A stretch of DNA of 64,000 bases from Gibbula magus (taxonomy: Eukaryota > Mollusca > Gastropoda > Trochida > Trochidae). The stretch lies in contig OW388289.1 of NCBI GenBank assembly GCA_936450465.1, positions 72,042,420 to 72,106,419 on the forward strand, given 5' to 3'. A program made the position numbers and the translations under genes. Below the pieces are notes generated by a model that made no database searches, was not told where the DNA came from, and saw nothing but the letters and a program-made list of their open reading frames with translations. Shown piece after piece: positions 11,803 through 21,812 of this stretch; the stretch's first letter is position 1; each line of letters begins with the position of its first letter.

Positions 11803-12311
11803 GTCGTCATGAAGTGAAACGAATGATGTCGAAGATTGACACAATCTTGTTCCTGGTCTAGATGTTCCGAAGCTCTCCTAGTCTAATGAAGTAGTCGGCC
11901 AGTGTATGTTCGACTATCAATACTGCTAACTATTGCTGTACGTTCATAACTTGACATATTGAACATAATATTCTAACCCCTGACAATCATCAATCTATAA
12001 TATTATGAATGTTATTTGGATATGTGTCATATTACAGGTAAGAAAAGGTATCAAAGACATTGACACGATATGAGTGGTGATATCTATAATCAACCACAAA
12101 AGAAAGTCACCAAGTTTTCAACAGAGTAAACAACAACATATTGCTGCCAAAGGAAGTCCATAGTCACATACTTTTATCTTTATATCTGTTCAAATGCGCT
12201 TGGGGTGCTGAAATTGTTTTTGGCCAGAATGTTGTGGATTTAACTTATAATTTATAACATGTAATAACTTAATTAATAAAAGCTGTTGTCCACATAAGTA
12301 ACCTTGAATTA

Positions 12312-12474
12312 GGAGATAAATCCATTCTGTTTTATATTTTGGGGTTGTATGTTGTGCATTTTTTACCCCTAAATTTAATTTCAAACCGAGCTTGCGAGGT
12401 TTGAAATGTTAATTTAGGGGTAAAAAATGCACAACATACAACCCCAAAATATAAAACAGAATGGATTTATCTCC
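12312..12474. repeat. Near-perfect palindrome of about 163 bases
   Basis: The left arm from 12312 and the right arm ending at 12474 are almost exact complements over about 62 bases. An inner stem (TTTCAAACC with GGTTTGAAA) closes over a ten-base loop. The structure could extrude as a long hairpin. The match suggests a young foldback element or recent inverted duplication. The stretch 11803-12311 is the 3' flank of the PAN-domain gene and holds nothing else I can support. Confidence 0.9.
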
Positions 12475-13308
12475 ATTCTAACATGACTAATTAGGAAAAT
12501 AATGAGGAACTCTTTCGTCTTGCGCCAAAGCGCTGTGCTTGGGTCAAACCAGTACAGACCGGTTTCACTCGCCCGCGACCCTTCGGTGCAGTTCACTTTT
12601 CAAAGAACATGCTTCAATCAAAATATCAAAACAAACACTAAAACGTATTTCAATGTAACTTATCTTTATTCAATTGATGATAATATCAACAGAAAACCCA
12701 TGTTGGAAGTCATCAGACTCACAGAAGCGATTTTCAAGTAAATACATAGTCCGACCTATCTCCCCTACAAGGCCGACAAGGACCAATCCCATTCAAGGGG
12801 GGCTACTCTGAAAGTAGTTATTCACTACAAGCGAAGAGTTTGAGACCTGAAGAAAGCCTGACAAGAACGCTTTTTGTGTCATGGTTGAGGACATCGTGGA
12901 AGGAAATGGGGTCATTTGGGATTGTGAACTGGAGGCAGTGGAAAATTTTTGCAAAATAGAGGAATAACGCCGCTTCTGTTCATTGGATGAATCGCTGTTG
13001 TATGAAGCGAGCGACTGTTGACGTCAGCGGAGCAATGTGAATCGGTCGCAAATATTTAGAGGTGATTATCGGTAAAATAATTACTCCAAAATTGATACGA
13101 GGAACCAATCAGAAAGCAGTATTTTCATTCTAAATATAGTGTCATGTTAGAATTTTCATTTGCTGACGCATCTTTATTGTAGGACGACATAAAACAAGCA
13201 AACAATCCCCCTTTGACTCCCCCCATCTCTTTAGTTACGGACATTCCAAAACGACAATTTCTCAAAACATGTGTTTATAAGAAATATAAACAGATAATGT
13301 TCTGAAAC

Positions 13309-13568
13309 GAAACACTCGTACCTGGCTATGTTTCTGATCTGAACACTGCACCATAGAGCTCATATCAGGTGACCATCACCCCTACCGTCACTCCAGCCAA
13401 TCAGCGACGAGGCTAGAAAAGCTTCGGACTGACATGGGTTGACATACGAAACACCATAATCAGTGTCGTTTCTGATTGGCTGAGGATGGAAAATAACAGT
13501 GAAGGTCACCTGACATGTCTTCTGTGGGGTAGTGCTCAGATCGAAAAACGAGGTGCGAGTGTAACGTT
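13309..13568. repeat. Foldback element with arms of about 110 bases
   Basis: The outer parts (ACACTCG-ACCT and complement), TGATCTGA-CACT, CATRTCAGGTGACC and CAGCCAATCAG are found in mirror order in both halves. The arms are diverged, so this is older than the palindrome at 12312-12474. Nothing else is seen between 12475 and 13308. Confidence 0.7.
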
Positions 13569-13765
13569 CATTCTGATTTAAATGACATTGGATCATACAA
13601 GTAATCCACATGAATGTACTTTTATTCCTGAGTGGATTTATTTAATTATCCGACGATACACGACGTGCAGCATGTTCATGCTGATGGCCACAGCGTAGCT
13701 CTTTACTTTCAAAGTCTGCTATTCCATGATACCTTTAAGTGTGCAGTCTGGTCGAGTCGTCTCTT

Positions 13766-13850
13766 TAAAGGCGCTGTAGCACGTTTTTTTGCATATTTTG
13801 TTTTCTCAAATTTCCTATTTATTGTTAAAGTTTATACAATATAATGATAA
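13766..13850 (+). repeat. End of a dispersed repeat shared with 23449
   Basis: TTAAAGGCGCTGTAGCACG followed by a T-run resembles TTAAAGGGGCAGTAGCACA followed by a T-run at 23448. Only one end is recognisable here. Confidence 0.45.
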
Positions 13851-14039
13851 GTTAGAGGGCAAAACATTTTGTTTTTGGATATCTCCTTGTCGGATGACTT
13901 TTAGCATGAAAGGAAGAGTCTATGTCTCTTGTTCCTACAAGAGACAGTCATCTGAAGATACCAATGTAACGCCATAATTGAGCAAGGTAATTATGTCTCC
14001 CCCCGAAGGGTCGGGAGACATATTGGTTTTAGCTGAGTT

Positions 14040-14080
<41 letters not shown>

Positions 14081-14081
14081 T
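14040..14081. repeat. GTCGGC hexanucleotide microsatellite
   Basis: About seven copies of a six-base unit. Open frames across it read as alternating Ser-Ala or Asp-Ala and are not genes. It directly precedes the satellite array. Confidence 0.9.
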
Positions 14082-14089
14082 CCCATTTC

Positions 14090-14660
14090 GTTTCCGGAGC
14101 AGATCTCTAAAACTATGTGACCAATCATCACCAAACTTGTTATACTGTCTCTCCATATCGTGTAGATGTGCCTTTTGGGGGTTCGAGATTTTTTTTAATT
14201 TAATTTTTTTTTGTATTACCATGGCAACGATTTGGACTTAGTCTATTTCAAGGGTAGTGTTCGTTTCCGGAGCAGATCTCTAAAACGATGTGACCAATCA
14301 TCACCAAACTTTGTATTCTGTCTTTCCACATCATGTAGATGTGCCTTTTGTCGGTCAGAGATTTTTAAAAAAAAGGTTTTTTTTATTTCCACCTCATCGA
14401 TTTGGACTTAGTCTTCTTAAAGGGTGTATTCGTTTCCGGAGCAGATCTCTAAAACTATGTTACCAATCATCACCAAACTTGGTATGCTGCCTCTCCATAC
14501 CATCCAGATGTGCCTTTTGTGGGTTAGAGATAATTTAAATTTTTTAATTTTTTTTATTTCAATGCAACAATTTGAACTTAGTCTTTCTCAAGGGTAGTGT
14601 TCGTTTCCGGAGCAGATCTCTAAAACTATTTGACCAATAATCACCATATATGTTAAACTT
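14090..14660. repeat. Tandem satellite, about 3.3 units of 169-173 bp
   Basis: Units begin TTTCCGGAGCAGATCTCTAA at about 14091, 14264, 14433 and 14604. Each contains GACCAATCATCACCAAA and GTAGATGTGCCTTTTG. Short open frames in different registers are shadows of the repeat. A split copy lies at 9520-9960. Confidence 0.9.
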
Positions 14661-15399
14661 TCAGCATCAAATCATTTAGAGTTTTGAATATTTTGTTTGC
14701 TACAATTGTGGAGTTGAATTATACAGAGAACATTAATGGTGCTTTATGATAGTATTGTTTAGAGGTTTGGAGCATTTGAGGAAGGGGGAGACATCTGTTT
14801 TTACTGGTAAAAACACTTTCTGGTCTAGATTTGTCAGATCGCAATCTTGTGTGGAGACAATGCCAGAATCCCGTACACCCTTGCTCCCAAGAGCCAAGAT
14901 GTCGAGACTTGATTTTGGCCTAGAATTCTGGATTAGAAAGACAAGAAACGTCTTTGTAAAATCTAATCAATGAACTATCAATATTTTGTACCTCGGAAAC
15001 TCGGGCAACCGAGACGAATGCTTTTAAAAAGGCATGTGGTAGAGACATTTGTTCTGATGGCTTCCCCAACCTTTAATCTAAAAATTTTGGAGTTTCTTTT
15101 TCAGTTACTAAATAAAGCAGAAAATCTGAAATCACGGGCATGTAGATCTCTGCATTTACGAGTTTTCGTTGGAGCTTCCACTGGCAGAAGATTCTCCACT
15201 TCGTGTCGAAGAGCCTATATGTAGACATTTTCTTCCCACAGATGTTATTTATTCCCTTCAGATTTCCGATCCTAACCTCTGTCCTAGAAGGGATGAATAC
15301 GCCGGTGGCAATTGAATCTAGTTTTGTCATCAGCGACGCCGTTGTAAAAGTGAAATTTGCCACGTCATAACACGTCATAATGTTAAACTAAACGTTAAT

Positions 15400-17500
15400 A
15401 TACACGTTTTCTCGTTTAATGTGTTTCCTCGAAATATGCTATTGCCGTGTGGAGTACGCATGATGCACAGGACAATGTGGTTAAAAACTAATGAGGTCGG
15501 TTAGAAGTCTTTTTGGTGATGTAAGTATATTGTCCTTCTCTTGAGTGATTAGTTTGTTGGCGATCTTGTACAGCATGGCAAGTCTTGCATCCTTTCTACT
15601 ATTTTGGAGTGATCTCCCGTCCAATCAACACTGCGGCTTCACACTGCAGACATACATGTATCTGGCTCCTCTGCCTTGGACCATTTCAAGTTGGTGGATG
15701 TCCTTGCGTTGGTATGGGTCCACGATTGTTGACGCATATTTAGGTGTAAAATCCCACTGTTATGTTGGCTTTTGGCAGATGTTGTTTATAGTTTAGGCTC
15801 GGTGTTATGAGGCAACTTATGTACCTGCAGCTGTGGATTGATTCCATTGTGTGATCATGGAGACTGTATTGATGTGCTATGGGCTTGCTGAACAGCCTTA
15901 CTGCTGATTGTATATCTTGTGGCATGCTGTTGATGCAGTACAGTAAGAGGTTCGGTCCCAATACAGATCCTTGGAGTACGCCGGATCCTATAATTATGAA
16001 GCTGGATATTTATCTACTGACAACTACGTATGGCTTGAGATATATTGGCGAGGAAGTTCTTAATCCTGGAGTTGATATTGCCTCGGATGCCGTAGTTATC
16101 TAATGTGTAAGTGAGAAAGCTGTGGCAGAAGTCAAAGGCTTTTTAAATTTAAAAAAATCTCTTATGACTATTTGTTTCCCATTGGTCATGTTTATTGTTA
16201 TGCCATCGATAAACTCAATTAGTTGAGTTTCACAAGATCTTTTACAAGGGAAACCATGTTGCAGCGGGTATAGTATCTCGTCTCTGTCTTCATGACATAT
16301 GATGTGACTTGTTCTATGTGTTCCATCAATTTACAAACAATACATGTCAGGGATGTGGAACGCTAGTTCTCTGCTTTGCACTTGTCCCCTATCTTGTACA
16401 CTGGACTCACAATAGCTGTTCTCTAGACCTTTGGCACTTCACCAGTGTCTAGATATGTCCAATTAATGGTAGTAAGGATTGGTGCAATTTATTGTGCTGG
16501 CTCTTTTACTCTTTTACTCCCCTTGATTTGACGTATTTGCTATATTTTGGTTTAATATTTGAAGCAGTTTCTGTACATCCGTAATGTGATGTTGAGGTCT
16601 GGTGCTGATTGAAATGATCCTTTCATTTGGCAGATGTTGAACTCTTCGGTGTTGATTGTGCACCTCTATGAGAATGCTGATAAAACCTGTTTATTTAAGA
16701 TCTGGAAATGGGTCGGAATGTAGGAGCATGTCACTTCTAAGTGGCGATATCTATTTTGTGTCTGGTCTTTTATATTTGATGTAGGTCCAGAATCGTAGGA
16801 GGCCAGTATATTCATTGTCTTCCTCTTGTCTTGTCACAATGGTTTGATGTATCTCCAGTACGCCCATCAGCTTTGAACTGTTCGTTTAACTTCTTTAAAT
16901 TGTATGATACATTTGTTGTATCCCGATTTCTTCTTTCTTTTGTATAGTCTGTCTCTCTTAGAAATTAGTTAATTTAGGTCGGTCCTTAGTTCTCGCGGTT
17001 TTATTGGGGGATGTGGGTTATGATAAAGTCACCAAGCTTTGAAACTGCACCACATGTTTTTAACTCTTGAACATGTTTGAGATCTTCTTTCATGCTCTCC
17101 CAATTTGCCCTTGTGTACAGTGGACTTGTCCGTGGTTTTTAGACCTCTTCTTAACTGAAGGTTTCAACTCTGGTACACCTTGATGGGTTATTGGTGATGA
17201 CAAGGTCGAGCGTGTTGTCTTACGACCTTCATGTTATAGTTTGAAGTTGGCCAGAAATATCTGGTTGTCAGTTATTGAAAGGTTTCTGTGCATATGACAG
17301 TGTCTGGGTTTATACTTTCTTCAAGACTTTTAATTTGACAGTGTTAAGACTTTTATTGATCAACAGTTTAGATTTGTCATTTTCAAAGGAGTGGTTTTCT
17401 CTTTGGCTGTAGAACTACAATTGTTTCTGATAGAGACCTGGACTGGTTTACTTTGGTTGGCCGGTATTTGGCATTGGGATGTTGTGTCTGATTCAGAGAA
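15400..17500 (-). mobile_element. Degenerate CR1/Jockey-like non-LTR retrotransposon
   Basis: The minus strand shows a connecting region near 17300-16600, then TGEVPKV and AIVSPVYKIGDK near 16450-16390, and QHGFPCKRSCETQLIEF near 16240. A GSVLGP-like motif (QGSVLGPNLLLYCINSMPQ with changes) lies near 15960-15920. These are the ordered reverse transcriptase landmarks of CR1/L2-type elements. Many stops and frameshifts make it inactive. The 5' part of the element and its exact ends are not defined. Confidence 0.8.
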
Positions 17501-18289
17501 TATATCGTAATGGTTCGAGGTAGAGAGAACTACGCACAGTCAAAAGCAGTGCAGTCCAAGGCAATGGCATTAGCTTCTTGTAGTTGGAGCTATGTTTTGG
17601 AATGGACATATGTGTATGATACTATTGGTTAGATGTATCGCACATGATATCCTTGTCATCTCATGTCACAGTAAGATCGCATGTACCACAAGCCTATTGG
17701 GTTGAATTAGGGCATTGGTATGTGTTTGTCATTGCTGTAGCATGTATGGACAGTGAATAGAGCACTGATGCTTTAGATTCATTGGCGTTTTAGTTTGGAC
17801 AGTCATGTGCCCAATCATAGCATAGGATGCTAAGCATTCAGCTACTACAATACCCAGATTAACTGAGCACTGTAACTGTTTTATTTTTGCCTTTAAATAA
17901 CCAGCCAATGAAAGAACTTCCATTCAAGCAAATGAGGCAGTACCCAGATCAGAGGACCGATGCTCAATCAAATCACATTATTTCGTTTGTTGAAAATGTA
18001 CATGATATGCTTTTTAGCGATAAGTGGCCATTTAACAGCATAGCGCATACAAATACACAGATGGAGCAGGATGCATGAAACCAGACATGGCTAAGAACAT
18101 ATATGTAACATGGGATTGATAGGGGCTGAACAAGCCCCTGGAGCCGTGTACTGACAGTCTGTGGTGTTCCAGTGATAAAAGATTCTGTACAGCATGGATA
18201 CAGTGATAGTGATAGCAAGGATATTTGATGTGTACAAATGGGGATCAACATGCGCCTCTGAGTAAACACAGTATATTAACCATTATAGT
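17500..18289. other. Non-coding stretch, nothing recognised
   Basis: Short open frames on both strands have no recognisable motif, no splice partners and no coding bias I can detect. Confidence 0.5.
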
Positions 18290-18472
18290 CTAACACTTAG
18301 ACTCTGAAAAAAAAACATATTCTTAAAATATCACCATTTTATTGATTATTGAAAAGGAGGCCTGAAAAATGGTGTTTAAAAAAAAATAGCATTCCTCCAA
18401 GACTCCTTTAAAATAGTGAATAAACTGGCGATATTTTACAAATAAATACTTTTTCCAGAGTATAAGTGTGAG
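18290..18472. repeat. Foldback element with 58-base arms
   Basis: The outer motif CTAACACTTAGACTCTG, AAAATATCACC and TTTATTGA recur in reverse complement, with moderate divergence, ending at 18472. The centre (AGGAGGCCTG, GACTCCTTT) is also partly complementary. Confidence 0.7.
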
Positions 18473-18539
18473 ATTAGAACGGTTACAGTTTTCCAGGTGG
18501 TGTCAATGCCCTATCCTATATACAGCTCAGTCGCAATAG

Positions 18540-18880
18540 TCGTTTCCAAAATCTCTGACTGAAGTACCCAGACTCGCACCAAGTACTAAATGTTCTTTAT
18601 TTTCCTATTCTGACAAATATCATGTTGTTGGAGCAATATATGTCTAATGTTATGAATAGTTTTTTTTTTAGAAATATTGACTTTAGGTGAAAATTACCAT
18701 GTTAATACTCATCAGTGCAGTACAGTGACAGTATGAAGGTGCAGTGTGGTGATTTCTGATCAAAACCAAAAATTGTACCTAAGTTTTTCCGCCTCACTTA
18801 ATGAAACATAATTTTGGAAAGTTACCTTTTACAGAGATGACAAGGATATTTATGGATGATCAACTTCTTTATTTAACAAT
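18540..18880. repeat. Dispersed repeat homologous to parts of 2090-2180 and 3370-3620
   Basis: GACTCGCACCAAGTACTAAAT resembles the end of the 32-bp minisatellite. GTTATGAATAG, AAAATTACCAT, GTGATTTCTGATCAAAACC and AACATAATTTTGGAA follow in the same order as at 3375-3560. The two loci are copies of one element, with about 1.2 kb extra at the left locus. Confidence 0.6.
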
Positions 18881-19591
18881 GGTGACGTAACTGTATTTCT
18901 ATTTCTATATTCTTATTGATCAAAGCACTACAAGGCCTGTCGCTTTATGGCGAAACAGCACGCTATTTTTTAGAAAACTTTTCTTTATTAGCAGATATAT
19001 GGTCAATGCAAATGCATGTCCAACAGACGATCACTAATGAATTGATATTTAAGTATAATGCAACACATTTCTGGTGCTGTAGCCCTACAATCGGAAAGAC
19101 AATTAGATTGTTCAACTTGACTTGGGTGTGAGTACATTCTGTTTACAGAAGTAAATTTGATATCGATTTTATGAGACAGACACATTCAAACTTCATCACT
19201 TATCTTATCATTGCAGTGAGACATTCTGTATCTCACAACTGTTGTGAGATACTTCTTCGATACATCATTGCATTGTACAATTCCCACCAACAAAGTGATT
19301 AAAATGAATGGGGAACATGCACAATAAAAGAAATTCCCAAAATCTCAGTGTGTTACACTGTGCATAGGATTCCTCAAAGAGATATGTCTTGAGTACGGTA
19401 CTGAATACAGGTTTCAGGGGATTATTGTACAGGTTTCAGGGGATTCAACACCCCCTCCCTCACCCCAATGCATCATACAAACGACACATTTGATGAACCC
19501 CCACTCCCCCCCAACTCATTTGATTAGGATATGTCAAGAGTCATGGAACCACAACGGACTGATTTACGCCTGGGGATATGCAGTCTGGGTC

Positions 19592-19735
19592 AGAATTAAC
19601 AAATTTATGGATTTACAACTTCTTTATTTCATTGATATGCAAGATCATTTGCTTCATAATGTTTTTGGTATCTACACTCAAACATTATATATAAATGCAA
19701 TAAGGAAGTTGTAAATCCATAAATTTGTTAATTCT
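19592..19735. repeat. Foldback element, 37-base arms, 36 of 37 matching
   Basis: The arm at 19592-19628 starts AGAATTAACAAATTTATGG. Its reverse complement is at 19699-19735 and the spacer is 70 bases. No other gene-like feature lies in 18880-20500, which is AT-rich. Confidence 0.85.
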
Positions 19736-20576
19736 TCATATCACCAACATCTAAATGTCTCTTAACGACGTCAGGAGCAGTTGTCACCACTGGAATAATG
19801 TATGGTGTAAAGTGTAAGTTTATAAAATTGTTGGTATTAAAAGAAGAAAACTACAGTACAAAATATATGATTGTAATATGAATACATATTTTTTATTAAA
19901 ACAAAACAAAACAAATTAATTTACATTTTTACTTGCATTGCATCACAGACATTCAACATGAAGCACAAAAATTTCAAATTTTGAAATGTCATGACAACAA
20001 CCAACAGCTTTGATACTCAGTTGGTCTAAAACAATTAGTTTTAAAACAGATAAATTTGATTTACAAATACATTACTCAAGTCAAATTATTTAATAAAACA
20101 GGAGTAGTCTTAATCAGAAGAATTCAGATTAAATCTGAGGTAAATTTTCTCGTGTGAACAATCTTAATCCTAAGAGCAGAAAAATGAGTTTAAAAATTTA
20201 CTTTTACACAATATACACACAAACATTCTCATTTCAAAATATTTTGAATTAATTTCTCTATTTTCATCCTCTCCATTAATAAACTCAATTTGACTTGATT
20301 TAAAATATACAAACATGGTGTGAGTCAATGATATCAATGATATCATAAGGCGGGGAAAAAATTTAAAATAGCAATTAAGTTAAGGACTTCAACAAATAAT
20401 TTTGTGAGCAAAATGATAACACATATTGCAATATATTGCACATTCAGGAATACGACCAATAGACTTATACAAAACTCAACTGTCCACTGTCCAACCACCT
20501 GTCTCTGGACAATCTCTTGAACAAGGAGAAGTCCTTAATGGAGCAGTACAACCACAGTTATCATGAGGAGGGAATC

Positions 20577-20864
20577 CTGCTCTATCAGGGTATTTGTATC
20601 CTGCTCTATCAGGGTATTTGTATCCTGCTCTATCAGGGTATTTGTATCCTGCTCTATCAGGGTATTTGTATCCTGCTCTATCAGGGTATTTGTATCCTGC
20701 TCTATCAGGGTATTTGTATCCTGCTCTATCAGGGTATTTGTATCCTGGACTATCAGGGTATTTGTATCCTGCTCTATCAGGGTATTTGTATCCTGCTCTA
20801 TCAGGGTATTTGTATCCTGCTCTATCAGGGTATTTGTATCCTGCTCTATCAGGGTATTTGTATC
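20577..20864. repeat. 24-bp minisatellite, exactly 12 copies
   Basis: The unit CTGCTCTATCAGGGTATTTG plus TATC is repeated twelve times with one variant copy (CTGGAC, the eighth). The unit length is a multiple of three and lacks stops in several frames, so three plus frames and one minus frame are open across it. These frames are probably spurious. It lies about 950 bases beyond the stop codon of KXD1. Confidence 0.97.
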
Positions 20865-21075
20865 CGCTCCTTCAATCCCCTGATTGTCCAAGCAGCCTTC
20901 ACCTCGCTTCGCAATATAATTAACCAGTCAATAAAATTATATTAAATTGAGCAATATTTGCTGTCCGTAATTAAAAGAGTGTTGAACGTCAAAAAATTTC
21001 AAATCAAAGCATTGCATTGGCTGACAAAATACATGCTATCAGTGGCATGTAATATTGACAACTATCCTTGGTAAA

Positions 21076-21108
21076 CCCCCCAACCCCCCCTCCCCCCCCC
21101 CCCCCCTC
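21076..21108. repeat. C-rich homopolymer tract
   Basis: Runs of C broken by a few A and T residues. On the minus strand this is a G-run that could form a quadruplex. Confidence 0.9.
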
Positions 21109-21812
21109 CTTTTTTATAAGCTGAATCCCCCAACCTTCTTTGAAAATTCCAGGAATATTCCTGGCATGCTATATATGCCATTGAGCAACCAGCATGCAGT
21201 GAAAGTATGCTTAAATCGACCTATGACAATGAGGTGATTGAGGGGACATTGAAGCAGCACTGGGGACATACATACCCTGATGAAGCAGGAGGTGAGGAGA
21301 GGAAATGAATGGAATAATGCTGTTTGTGCAAGTATACTATTAACGTTCAACATAATAACATCCATAGCAATTTGTTTGTAATGGACTGTGTACTTATCAT
21401 GTATTGTATTGTTGAAGCTCAAACTGAAGTATCTAATCAAATTTGATTTCAACATACTCCCCCTCAGTGTGACGTGACGACTGTAAAAGTAGAGATTTGA
21501 CACAAGTTACACTTTCAGTTTGGCTATTTCTGACCTTTTTTATCCGCTAGAAATATGTATGCAAATGAACAACTTGGCACAAAAAATAATGTTCATGTTA
21601 TCAATCTTCTTGAAAACACCTCTTTAAGATACGAAGTAGACTTCTGAATCCATGAGGTAAAACTGCATGTCAGTAACAATGTTCAAATTTGCAAACAAAA
21701 TTCTTTAAGCATGAAACCATGAAGATGCAACTTTTAACAGAATTACCTCCCTTGCTTGTAACCTTGAACAACATTAAAGAGTTTTTATACACGATTGGAA
21801 CAAGTGTTGAAA

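Noticed and set aside
13978..14241. Frames with Ser-Ala or Asp-Ala repeats
   Set aside because: They arise from the GTCGGC microsatellite and satellite units.
20517..20945. 142-codon open frame with a LYQGICIL repeat, and overlapping frames
   Set aside because: These are products of the stop-free 24-bp minisatellite. There is no conserved flank, signal or splice support.
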